Part shown: positions 1 through 6,100 of the stretch, piece by piece
Layout of the letters: each line of letters starts with the position of its first letter
Position numbering within the stretch: the first letter of the stretch is position 1
Source of the DNA: Firmicutes bacterium UBA4874
GTDB lineage: Bacteria > Bacillota > Clostridia > Caldicoprobacterales > DTU083
Assembly (NCBI GenBank): GCA_002399435.1
Contig: DHDO01000092.1
Coordinates: forward strand, 9,444-18,124
Direction: 5' to 3'
DNA: 8,681 nucleotides
Program-made: the position numbers and the translations under genes
The notes under the pieces: model-generated
The model's input: the letters and a program-made list of their open reading frames with translations, nothing else
Told to the model about the DNA's origin: nothing
Databases searched by the model: none

Positions 1-708
1 CCAACGCCGACACCGACTACGGAGCCGACTACGGAGCCGACACCGATTACGGAACCAACGCCAACAACGGAATTCATTCCGGCGCCGACGATGGAATCGC
101 TACCGATACCGACACCAACCCCGGATCCGGCGCCTGTATACGGCCGGATAAAGGGAGATAAGGAATATAATGTTCGGAGCGGTGCAGGAATACAATATCC
201 AATCATGGATTCCCTGGATAGCGATGCGAAGGTGGAAGTGCTGAAACGATCCGGTGAATGGTATCAAATCCGGATGGATAGCCTGGCCGGCTTTATCCCA
301 CAGGATGGTTTGATTCTGGAAAACTGCACCGGTATTGCGACAGATAGTCTGAATGTGCAAGGCGGCGCAGGAACTCAGTATCCGATCATCGCCTCCCTGG
401 ACAGTGATACCAGGGTGGAAGTGCTGGAGATTTCCGGCGAATGGTATCGGATCCAAATGGAAAGCCTGACCGGCTTTGTCCGGCAGGACGGTCTTGTTCT
501 GGAACAGCCGCTGAACCGTACCGGCATTGTAACTGCCGGAATTCTGAATGTGCGGGACGGCGCAGGAGAGAACTTTGATGTAACGGGCAATCTGCCCCAA
601 AACAGCGAAGTGGAAATCCTGGAGGCCAGGGAAGACTGGTATCGGATTCGATCCGAAGATCTCGAAGGCTATGTGCATCGTGATGATGTGGAAGAAGTGA
701 CAGAATAA
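1..708 (+). CDS. Secreted/surface protein with Thr/Pro linker and three C-terminal SH3b domains (5' partial)
   Basis: The open frame enters from the left edge with no start visible; 235 residues are seen. Visible residues 1-45 are a low-complexity Pro/Thr/Glu linker of the kind that joins domains in exported Gram-positive proteins. Three bacterial SH3 (SH3b) repeats follow at about residues 46-107, 109-168 and 173-233. Each has the core pattern LNVRxGAG (NVRSGAG, LNVQGGAG, LNVRDGAG), then a V-E-(V/I)-L strand, a (E/D)WY(Q/R)I motif and a G(F/Y)(I/V) strand. Repeats 1 and 2 are closest to each other and repeat 3 is more diverged. SH3b domains usually bind cell-wall peptide or glycan, so the protein probably acts outside the cell at the wall. 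The catalytic or anchoring part lies upstream, so hydrolase, amidase or protease cannot be distinguished. The internal ATG at 91 sits in the linker and is very unlikely to be the start. A strong terminator follows, so this gene is not in the downstream operon. Confidence 0.9.
   Translation, partial: PTPTPTTEPTTEPTPITEPTPTTEFIPAPTMESLPIPTPTPDPAPVYGRIKGDKEYNVRSGAGIQYPIMDSLDSDAKVEVLKRSGEWYQIRMDSLAGFIPQDGLILENCTGIATDSLNVQGGAGTQYPIIASLDSDTRVEVLEISGEWYRIQMESLTGFVRQDGLVLEQPLNRTGIVTAGILNVRDGAGENFDVTGNLPQNSEVEILEAREDWYRIRSEDLEGYVHRDDVEEVTE
13..36 (+). repeat. Perfect 12-nt tandem duplication in Thr/Pro linker
   Basis: The unit CCGACTACGGAG occurs twice head to tail at 13-24 and 25-36, encoding PTTE twice. 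Related degenerate units (PTP-ITE, PTPTTE) continue to about position 75. This is ordinary slippage-type linker repetition inside the coding frame. The copy number may differ between strains. Confidence 0.8.
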
Positions 709-747
709 ATTCACAAAAGGGACAGGGTACCCATGCGGTATCCGGAG

Positions 748-782
748 TACAGCCGGGAGTTCATTTTCCCGGCTGTATTTTT
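748..782 (+). terminator. Rho-independent terminator of the SH3b gene
   Basis: A perfect 11-bp stem pairs TACAGCCGGGA (748-758) with TCCCGGCTGTA (767-777) around an 8-nt loop, and a run of five T (778-782) follows directly. It lies 39 nt after the TAA stop of the SH3b gene. It should end that transcript and insulate the polysaccharide operon from it. Confidence 0.93.
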
Positions 783-833
783 GTGTCGTTTTCTGATACA
801 ATCCAACCCAGCATCCGGCACAATAAATGCCAT

Positions 834-862
834 TTTTCAAGAACCGTAAATTGTGGTAGAAT
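834..862 (+). promoter_or_regulatory. Putative sigma-A promoter of the glycosyltransferase operon
   Basis: The -10 box is TAGAAT (857-862), preceded by TGG (854-856) as an extended -10 element. A 4/6 match to the -35 consensus, TTTTCA (834-839), lies 17 nt upstream. Transcription would begin near 869, after the terminator at 748-782 and before the first glycosyltransferase gene. The weak -35 with a TGn extension is a common low-GC Gram-positive arrangement. Confidence 0.65.
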
Positions 863-884
863 GAAAGGGATGTCATGAATAAAA

Positions 885-891
885 AAGGAGG
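885..891 (+). promoter_or_regulatory. Ribosome binding site that fixes the start at 899
   Basis: AAGGAGG is followed by 7 nt and ATG at 899. An in-frame ATG at 875 exists, but using it would translate this Shine-Dalgarno sequence (as KKGGG) and would place the start only about 6 nt after the predicted transcription start. The 899 start is therefore preferred. Confidence 0.85.
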
Positions 892-898
892 GGGGACG

Positions 899-2062
899 AT
901 GGATTCAAACAGAATAGCAATCAATGCGTTGATTATGGACAGGGGAAAGGCCGGAATCGGCAATTATGCCTTTCATCTATTACAGGAAATGAATCGGCTT
1001 TCCCATGGATTGAACATCGATGTTTATATCCAGCAGCAGATGAAGCCTTTTTTCCCATCCAACGATACCATGCACTTTCTGCCCTGCCCGGATTTCAAAA
1101 GCTCAGGGGATCGCATTTGGTATGAGCAATGTCATATGCCCTATGAATATCGGAAGCAGGGATATTCTGTCGTACATTTTCTGGATTACCTGACTCCGCT
1201 CCCTTCCATAGGATCGCAAAAAGTGGTTACCATTCATGATTTGTCCTATTTTGTTTATCCGGAGTTTTTTACAACTGGTAGCCGGCTGTTGAAGCAATTC
1301 CTGACCGGCCCGGGGATTCGCAGTGCGGCCAGGGTGATATGTGTTTCCGGTCATACCGGGAGCGATGTCACAAGGCGATACCACGCAGCGGACAAGGTGA
1401 GGGTGATCCCGCTGGGCGTGGAGCCGGATCCCGGGAACCCGGAGGGGAACGATGCGGAGACATTGGACCGTTATGGGATTACAGGCGGTTATATCCTTTA
1501 TACCGGAACCTTGGAACCCAGGAAGAACATCACAACATTGGTCCGTGCGTTCCGGATCGCCGCGGAAAAAGGGGAGATCCCGCAAAGCTTGGTTTTGTGC
1601 GGAAAACCGGGCTGGAAGCCGGAGAAAATGGACCGGGAGATCGAAGCTTCCGGCCTGAAGGATCGCATTATCCGAACCGGGTATGTGCCGGACGGAGCAT
1701 TGCCGGCATTGTTCCGGCATGCAGACGTCTTTGTCTATCCATCCCTGTATGAAGGATTTGGTCTGCCTCCACTGGAAGCCATGGCACACGGAGTGCCTGT
1801 TCTCTGTTCCAATGCTTCTTCCCTGCCGGAGGTGGTGGGGGATGCCGCCCTGACGTTTTCCCCACGGGACGAAGAGATGCTGTCTTCTCTTCTGATTCGG
1901 CTGTTAAACGAGCCGAAATTGCAGCAGGAATTGATCCGAAAAGGCTATCGCCGTGCTTCCCTGTTTACCTGGGAGAAAACAGCGCAGGCTACCATCGAAG
2001 TTTATCGGGAATTGCTTTCAGAAGAAAAAACAGGAAACAAGGGTTTGGAAGGTGAAAGATGA
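899..2062 (+). CDS. GT4-family glycosyltransferase (first in operon)
   Basis: A 387-residue protein with the GT-B fold of glycosyltransferase family 4, expected to be a cytoplasmic or membrane-associated retaining enzyme using a nucleotide sugar. The N-terminal half has the Gly-rich acceptor-side loop KAGIGNY (17-23) and the IHDLSYFVYPEFF segment (112-124). The C-terminal half has GTLEPRKN (203-210), which contacts the donor phosphates, and the EX7E motif E285-x7-E293 in EGFGLPPLEA. The C-terminus from about 370 is charged and dispensable-looking. GTLEPRKN and SLYEGFGxPPLEA are typical of the mannosyltransferase-like (WbdB/WbpY/MtfB-type) branch, so a mannose or similar hexose donor is possible but cannot be read from the sequence. 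It has its own promoter and RBS, and it overlaps the next gene by 4 nt (ATGA), which indicates translational coupling. The role is inferred as chain extension of a lipid-linked envelope glycan. Confidence 0.93.
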   Translation: MDSNRIAINALIMDRGKAGIGNYAFHLLQEMNRLSHGLNIDVYIQQQMKPFFPSNDTMHFLPCPDFKSSGDRIWYEQCHMPYEYRKQGYSVVHFLDYLTPLPSIGSQKVVTIHDLSYFVYPEFFTTGSRLLKQFLTGPGIRSAARVICVSGHTGSDVTRRYHAADKVRVIPLGVEPDPGNPEGNDAETLDRYGITGGYILYTGTLEPRKNITTLVRAFRIAAEKGEIPQSLVLCGKPGWKPEKMDREIEASGLKDRIIRTGYVPDGALPALFRHADVFVYPSLYEGFGLPPLEAMAHGVPVLCSNASSLPEVVGDAALTFSPRDEEMLSSLLIRLLNEPKLQQELIRKGYRRASLFTWEKTAQATIEVYRELLSEEKTGNKGLEGER

Positions 2063-3201
2063 GAGTTGCAGTGGAAATACAACCCATGCTGAGCGACGGC
2101 ATGACCGGAGTCGGCTGGTATACGGACAATCTGGTAAGACTCCTGAAGAATTTTGTCCGTCCGGAGGATACTTATTATCTGCTGGGCATGGATTATCATG
2201 GCTATTCCAGCCGGCTGAAGGATTATACTGCTTCCAATGTAGAGCTGCGGATAAATGGGAGAATACATTATGGTATCTATCGGAGATTGGCTAGGTTTTT
2301 GCCATTTCCGGATTATGGCAGTTTTTATCATATTCAGGCAGATCTCTATCATTTTGTGAATTATCAGGTTCCCCGCAAAGTCCGGGGCAGGATTGTGAAT
2401 ACGGTATATGATATGGTATATAAAACCTTTCCGGAGACCATGGAAAAGTCCAATTACCGAAAGCTGGAGCGCAATCTGAGTGACTCCTGCAAAAGATCGG
2501 ATGCCATTGTCACCATTTCGGAAAACAGCAAGCGGGAGCTGATGGGCTATCTGGGAATTCCGGAGGAGAAGATCCATATTATTTCTCCCGGAGTGGACCA
2601 ATCGGTTTACCGGCCGGTGAGTTCCGGCGACAAAGATAAAATCAGGAGAAAATATGGTCTTCCGGAGAAATATCTGCTGTACCTCGGTACGATTGAGCCA
2701 CGAAAGAACATTCCGGTTCTGATTCATGCCTTCCATCAATTTTCCCGGAAGGACCGGCAGGGATACCAGCTGGTGATTGCCGGGAAAAAGGGTTGGATGT
2801 TTGAGGAAGTCTTTGATCTGGCAAAACGTCTGGGGCTGGAGGACCGCATCATCTTTCCGGGTTATGTGGCAGAGGCGGACAAGCCCTGTCTGTATGCCGG
2901 TGCGGATGTATTCCTGTTCCCGTCCCTGTATGAGGGTTTTGGCATGCCGCCTTTGGAGGCGATGGCGTGCGGTGTTCCGGTGATTACATCGAATACGTCT
3001 TCTTTGCCGGAAGTGGTCGGCGATGCGGGGATTCAAGCCGATCCTGGGGATATCGATGCCATCTGCTCCGCCATGCTGCATCTGACATCCGATCCGGAGG
3101 CCCGGGCGGCCATGAAGGAAAAGGGCCTGCAGAGGGCAAAGGCCTTCTCATGGGAGGATTCGGTAAAAAAATTGCTGAGCGTCTATGAAAAGCTGGAATA
3201 A
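2059..3201 (+). CDS. GT4-family glycosyltransferase (second in operon)
   Basis: A 380-residue GT4 enzyme of normal family length. It starts at an ATG overlapping the previous stop (ATGA, 2059-2062). Visible motifs are the glycine-containing N-terminal loop [10 protein letters not shown] (16-25), [11 protein letters not shown] (116-126), donor-binding GTIEPRKN (210-217), and the EX7E pair E292/E300 in [10 protein letters not shown]. The stretch [13 protein letters not shown] (311-323) nearly repeats [13 protein letters not shown] in the preceding gene, so the two are close paralogues, probably from an old tandem duplication. They are diverged in the N-terminal acceptor half, which suggests different acceptors with similar donor chemistry. 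Sugar specificity is not determinable. The family suggests a mannosyl- or rhamnosyl-type transferase acting on the undecaprenyl-linked intermediate at the inner membrane face. A 94-nt gap follows with no terminator. Confidence 0.93.
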   Translation: MRVAVEIQPMLSDGMTGVGWYTDNLVRLLKNFVRPEDTYYLLGMDYHGYSSRLKDYTASNVELRINGRIHYGIYRRLARFLPFPDYGSFYHIQADLYHFVNYQVPRKVRGRIVNTVYDMVYKTFPETMEKSNYRKLERNLSDSCKRSDAIVTISENSKRELMGYLGIPEEKIHIISPGVDQSVYRPVSSGDKDKIRRKYGLPEKYLLYLGTIEPRKNIPVLIHAFHQFSRKDRQGYQLVIAGKKGWMFEEVFDLAKRLGLEDRIIFPGYVAEADKPCLYAGADVFLFPSLYEGFGMPPLEAMACGVPVITSNTSSLPEVVGDAGIQADPGDIDAICSAMLHLTSDPEARAAMKEKGLQRAKAFSWEDSVKKLLSVYEKLE

Positions 3202-3280
3202 AGCTCCCAAAGCCGGTCACAGTGCATAAAGCGGGCAAATTTCGTCAATAAATCAGATAAGAATGGGCGATTCATTTGTA

Positions 3281-3288
3281 AAGGGGGT
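3281..3288 (+). promoter_or_regulatory. Ribosome binding site that fixes a GTG start at 3296
   Basis: AAGGGGGT lies upstream of GTG at 3296, with 8 nt between its last G and the start codon. An in-frame ATG at 3263 has no good Shine-Dalgarno sequence upstream and would translate this site. The residues after the GTG (KTAIVHDW) are the usual beginning of this glycosyltransferase family. The 94-bp gap 3202-3295 shows neither a terminator nor a convincing promoter. Confidence 0.75.
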
Positions 3289-3295
3289 AACAAAT

Positions 3296-4411
3296 GTGAA
3301 GACGGCAATCGTGCATGACTGGATTACCAATCCGGGCGGTGCGGAAACGGTGCTTCAGTGTATGCTGGAGCTTTTTCCGGATGCCCCGGTTTATACAGCC
3401 GTTTATAATCGAAAGAAAATGTCGGGTTATTTTCCGGATACAGAGATTCATACATCTTTTCTTGACCGGATGCCCTTTTCCAATACAAAATATCCCATGT
3501 ATCTCGGGTGGATGCCCCGCGCATTTGAACAGTTTGATTTGAGGGGGTATGACCTGGTCCTTTCCTCCTCCACAAGCTGTGCAAAAGGGGTACTGACAGA
3601 CGCCGGTACGCTGCATGTCTGCTACTGCAACACCCCGATGCGCTATGCATGGGATTTCTATTTTGATTATCTGGATCAAAGTTCCAATCCGGTGAGACAG
3701 CATGTGGTCCGCAGGCTGATGCACCGGATCCGGATATGGGATGTTCTGTCCTCCAACCGGGTGGATTATTTCATAGCAAATTCCCATAATGTGGCAGCCC
3801 GGATCGAAAAGCATTATCGCAGGGAATCAACGGTTATTTATCCGCCGGTATCCCTGACGGATGTTGACCTTAAGGACTGTGAACCGGGTATGTACTATCT
3901 GGTGGTCTCCCGGCTCGTTCCCTACAAGCGGATCGATCTGGCCGTGGAAGCCTTTCGCTCGCTGCATCTTCCGCTGATTGTTGCGGGGGACGGTTCGGAA
4001 TGCAAGGCATTAAAAAAAGCAGCGGGGCCTGATACCCGGTTTGTCGGAAGGGTGCCGGAAGCTCAGAAGGATGATCTGTTCCGGCATTGCAGGGGATTTA
4101 TCTTCCCCGGGGAGGAAGATTTCGGGATTACCCCAGTGGAGGCGCAGGGGTATGGAAAGCCGGTCATTGCCTTTGGAAAGGGCGGTGCCCTGGAAACCGT
4201 GATCGATGGGAAAACGGGAATCCATTTTGATGAGCAGACGCCGGACTCCCTGGCAGAAGCAGTGCAGAGGGCTGAACAGACCCATTTTGATCCGCAGGAA
4301 ATCCGGGAAAACGCCCGGACATTTGATCGGTCCGTCTTCCGGGACCGGCTTTGTTCCTTTCTCCAGGAAAAGATGCAGGAGTTCCAGGGTCAGAAAGGGG
4401 TGAAATGGTGA
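3296..4411 (+). CDS. WbaZ-like GT4 glycosyltransferase
   Basis: A 371-residue protein from the GTG start. The opening KTAIVHDWITNPGGAE (2-17) and the internal CYCNTPMRYAWD (109-120) are hallmarks of the WbaZ-like branch of GT4, whose characterised members add mannose to O-antigen or exopolysaccharide repeat units. The C-terminal donor domain shows SRLVPYKR (205-212), VAGDGSE (229-235), and the EX7E motif E274-x7-E282 within PGEEDFGITPVEAQ. It is much less similar to the two upstream GT4 enzymes than they are to each other, so it probably makes a distinct linkage. Its stop is 4 nt before the next start, consistent with the same operon. Donor GDP-mannose is a family-based guess; an L-rhamnose or fucose donor is also possible. 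Confidence 0.92.
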   Translation: MKTAIVHDWITNPGGAETVLQCMLELFPDAPVYTAVYNRKKMSGYFPDTEIHTSFLDRMPFSNTKYPMYLGWMPRAFEQFDLRGYDLVLSSSTSCAKGVLTDAGTLHVCYCNTPMRYAWDFYFDYLDQSSNPVRQHVVRRLMHRIRIWDVLSSNRVDYFIANSHNVAARIEKHYRRESTVIYPPVSLTDVDLKDCEPGMYYLVVSRLVPYKRIDLAVEAFRSLHLPLIVAGDGSECKALKKAAGPDTRFVGRVPEAQKDDLFRHCRGFIFPGEEDFGITPVEAQGYGKPVIAFGKGGALETVIDGKTGIHFDEQTPDSLAEAVQRAEQTHFDPQEIRENARTFDRSVFRDRLCSFLQEKMQEFQGQKGVKW

Positions 4412-4415
4412 GATT

Positions 4416-5825
4416 ATGGTAGAGAAAGGCTATACACCGCTTAAAAAAATTACGATTGCCATGGATGTTCTGCTGACCCTGTTGTCCTTTTTACTGGCTT
4501 ATGAACTTCGGGATAATATCATTTTTGACCGTCATGGCCATTTGTTCAGCCTGCAGCAGTATCTGTGGGTTTTGTGGATCATTATTCCGGTCTGGCCAAT
4601 CGTCCTGAAATATTTCGGACTGTACGAGGGGGTATTGACGGGATCGATGAGGGATATGATTCTGGCCATTCTCAAGTCGGTCCTGACCGCTTCCCTGGTT
4701 CTGGCTTCCGCAATTTACGTGATGAAGGACAGTCTGTTCAGCCGGTTGTTCTTTGGTTTTTTTATCAGCATCAATTTCGTCCTGCTGTTGATTGAAAAAA
4801 TTATATTGAAATGGGTGTATCACCGGCCGCACAGTAAATACAATGATCGGAAGGTAATGCTGATTTCCGCGCCGGAAGGAGTTTTCAAGTTTACCAACCT
4901 GATGTCCCGTGAGGAGGATATCAGTGTCAATGTCATCGGTTATCTGACCGTGGATGACAGCCGGAATACCGTGGACGGAGTGGAATGCCTCGGCAGAATG
5001 GAGGACATGAAGCGGATCCTGCTGTCCAATGCGGTGGATGAGGTGATTTTTGTATTGCCCAAGTCCTATGTCCCGGAAATTGAAGGCTACATCATGGACT
5101 GTGAGGAAATGGGCATTACGGTCCGGATGCTTCTGGATTTCTATCATCTGAAACTGTCAAAAACCCTGATCAGTTATCTGGGTAACCTTCCCATGCTGTC
5201 CTTTCGCACGGTAAACCTGGATGAAAATCAGAAGTTTATTAAACGTATTGTGGATATTGTGGGCGCCATTGTGGGGCTTGCGGTCACAGCGGTTCTCTTT
5301 CTTATTTTCGGGCCGGCCATTAAACTGGAATCCCGGGGACCCGTTTTCTATTCCCAGATGCGGGTTGGTCAAAACGGCAGGAAGTTTCGCCTCTATAAAT
5401 TCCGGACCATGTATGCTGATGCCGATGAACACAAGAAGGAGCTGGAAGATCAAAACATCATGAAAGGTGCCATCTTCAAGGTGGAAAATGATCCGCGGAT
5501 CACCCGGGTGGGCAAAATCATGCGGAAGTTCAGCCTGGACGAATTTCCACAGTTCTACAATGTCATGAAAGGGGAGATGAGCCTGGTGGGCACCCGCCCG
5601 CCGACAGAGGATGAGGTGGCGGGATACGAACAACGCCATCGCAGAAGACTCAGCATCAAGCCCGGAATTACCGGCCTCTGGCAGGTCAGCGGGAGGAACG
5701 CGATTGAGGATTTTGACGAAATCGTCGCCCTGGATGTGAAATATATTGACAGCTGGTCCCTGTGGCTGGATATCCGGATCCTGTGCAAAACGGTACTGGC
5801 TGTGTTCCGCAGCACCGGAATGTGA
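4416..5825 (+). CDS. Undecaprenyl-phosphate sugar-1-phosphate transferase (WbaP-like initiating transferase)
   Basis: A 469-residue polyprenol-phosphate hexose-1-phosphate transferase of the large, WbaP/WcaJ-like type. It would transfer a sugar phosphate from a nucleotide sugar to undecaprenyl phosphate and so start the glycan. Four N-terminal membrane segments lie at about 10-30, 47-66, 81-102 and 107-133. A soluble nucleotide-binding-like domain follows (about 145-250, KVMLIS...VDEVIFVLPKS). The catalytic C-terminal domain (about 275-469) begins with a hydrophobic re-entrant helix (278-300) and contains KFRTM (328-332), the catalytic Asp-Glu pair D375-E376 in FSLDEFPQ, GTRPP (392-396) and KPGITGLWQVSGR (415-427). 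All expected active-site motifs are intact and the length is normal. ATG 4416 is 4 nt after the preceding stop. The Shine-Dalgarno is not ideal, since GGGGTG is 13 nt away and GGTGAG only 3 nt away. The substrate is probably glucose- or galactose-1-phosphate, unproven. Confidence 0.95.
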   Translation: MVEKGYTPLKKITIAMDVLLTLLSFLLAYELRDNIIFDRHGHLFSLQQYLWVLWIIIPVWPIVLKYFGLYEGVLTGSMRDMILAILKSVLTASLVLASAIYVMKDSLFSRLFFGFFISINFVLLLIEKIILKWVYHRPHSKYNDRKVMLISAPEGVFKFTNLMSREEDISVNVIGYLTVDDSRNTVDGVECLGRMEDMKRILLSNAVDEVIFVLPKSYVPEIEGYIMDCEEMGITVRMLLDFYHLKLSKTLISYLGNLPMLSFRTVNLDENQKFIKRIVDIVGAIVGLAVTAVLFLIFGPAIKLESRGPVFYSQMRVGQNGRKFRLYKFRTMYADADEHKKELEDQNIMKGAIFKVENDPRITRVGKIMRKFSLDEFPQFYNVMKGEMSLVGTRPPTEDEVAGYEQRHRRRLSIKPGITGLWQVSGRNAIEDFDEIVALDVKYIDSWSLWLDIRILCKTVLAVFRSTGM

Positions 5826-5857
5826 CAGGGACGGAAGATTGGAAACAGACCGTAAAA

Positions 5858-5885
5858 TGTAAACAGATTGTAAACAGAATGTGAA
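5858..5885 (+). promoter_or_regulatory. Putative WalR (YycF) binding array: three TGTRAA half-sites, 11-bp period
   Basis: TGTAAA (5858-5863), TGTAAA (5869-5874) and TGTGAA (5880-5885) are separated by exactly 5 nt each (CAGAT, CAGAA), so the full unit TGTRAACAG repeats every 11 bp. The consensus known for the essential wall regulator WalR of low-GC Gram-positives is TGTWAH-N5-TGTWAH; the first pair matches at all positions and the third half-site differs at one. A fourth, out-of-register TGGAAACAG lies at 5840-5848. The array is about 85 bp upstream of the -35 box at 5971. PhoP boxes (TTAACA-like, also 11-bp period) are an alternative but match less well. Assignment is inferred from sequence pattern only. 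Confidence 0.5.
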
Positions 5886-5914
5886 CAGTCCGGAAGGGAC
5901 CGGTGTCCGGACTG
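5886..5914. repeat. Perfect 9-bp inverted repeat adjoining the WalR-like array
   Basis: CAGTCCGGA (5886-5894) pairs with TCCGGACTG (5906-5914) around an 11-nt loop. It begins immediately after the third half-site. No T-run follows, so it is not a canonical terminator. It could be an operator, an RNA 3'-end stabiliser for the upstream transcript, or a weak attenuator. Confidence 0.6.
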
Positions 5915-5970
5915 CCGCAATCCCATGACTTTTGTGGCAGAGACCGGCTGTCCGGGCGGATGGGACAGGT

Positions 5971-5999
5971 TTGCCATCCCGTTACGGTTATGGTAAAAT
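5971..5999 (+). promoter_or_regulatory. Sigma-A promoter for the ABC exporter genes
   Basis: The -35 is TTGCCA (5971-5976, 5/6 match), with a 17-nt spacer, an extended TGG (5991-5993) and -10 TAAAAT (5994-5999, 5/6 match). Transcription would start near 6006, giving a leader of about 95 nt before the permease start. The extended -10 closely resembles that of the first promoter (TGGTAGAAT versus TGGTAAAAT). The exporter genes can therefore be expressed separately from the glycosyltransferases. Confidence 0.75.
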
Positions 6000-6033
6000 A
6001 ACTACATTCTATGGAATTATGACAACCGTTGTA

Positions 6034-6066
6034 CCGGAATGCCTGTAGGGGCATACCTGATTCCGG
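6034..6066 (+). other. Leader hairpin in the 5' untranslated region of the exporter mRNA
   Basis: CCGGAAT (6034-6040) can pair with ATTCCGG (6060-6066). Inside it, TGCC (6040-6043) can alternatively pair with GGCA (6050-6053). It lies between the predicted transcription start (about 6006) and the RBS. No T-run follows and it matches no riboswitch class that I recognise. It may be a stabilising stem only. Confidence 0.4.
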
Positions 6067-6085
6067 CAGCGGCCGAAACAGAAAT

Positions 6086-6092
6086 GAGAGGA
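6086..6092 (+). promoter_or_regulatory. Ribosome binding site that fixes a TTG start at 6101
   Basis: GAGAGGA is followed by 8 nt and TTG at 6101. No in-frame ATG lies near the conserved N-terminus (the ATG at 6084 is out of frame). An in-frame TTG at 6029 would add 24 residues encoded by the hairpin region and has no RBS. Confidence 0.75.
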
Positions 6093-6100
6093 ATCAGACT

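Larger units (their letters stand above)
5826..6100. other. 275-bp regulatory gap between glycosyltransferases and exporter
   Basis: No credible coding frame occurs here. From left to right it holds an 11-bp-period direct repeat (5858-5885), a perfect inverted repeat (5886-5914), a promoter (5971-5999), a leader hairpin (6034-6066) and the permease RBS (6086-6092). No canonical terminator with a T-run was found after the transferase gene, so read-through from the upstream operon is possible. Confidence 0.75.

Noticed and set aside
725..732. Palindrome GGGTACCC before the terminator
   Set aside because: An isolated 8-bp palindrome with no associated motif; no evidence of function.
875..898. 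Upstream ATG (875) as start of the first GT4 gene
   Set aside because: It would translate the AAGGAGG ribosome binding site and lies about 6 nt after the predicted transcription start.
100..963. 287-codon minus-strand frame across the SH3b gene and the intergenic region
   Set aside because: It runs through a terminator and a promoter on the other strand and shows only the mirrored pattern of the SH3b repeats.
2002..3081. 359-codon open frame on the minus strand across the second GT4 gene
   Set aside because: It is antisense to a clear GT4 enzyme, has no recognisable domain, and has no plausible RBS or promoter context.
3263..3295. Upstream ATG (3263) as start of the WbaZ-like gene
   Set aside because: There is no Shine-Dalgarno sequence before it. 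GTG 3296 has AAGGGGGT at good spacing and begins at the family's conserved N-terminus.
5858..5890. 11-bp repeat as a CRISPR array or mobile-element end
   Set aside because: The units are 11 bp with no spacers of CRISPR length, no target-site duplication and no transposase. The regulator-box pattern explains the fixed 11-bp period better.
5886..5920. Inverted repeat as an intrinsic terminator of the transferase gene
   Set aside because: The stem is followed by CCGCAATCCC rather than a T-run, so canonical termination is not supported.
5958..5979. GGATGG/CCATCC inverted repeat overlapping the -35 box
   Set aside because: A 6-bp stem with a 10-nt loop is expected by chance in this GC range. An operator cannot be claimed without comparative data.
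6029..6100. TTG at 6029 as start of the permease gene
   Set aside because: It adds 24 non-conserved residues encoded by the leader hairpin and lacks an RBS. TTG 6101 has GAGAGGA 8 nt upstream.
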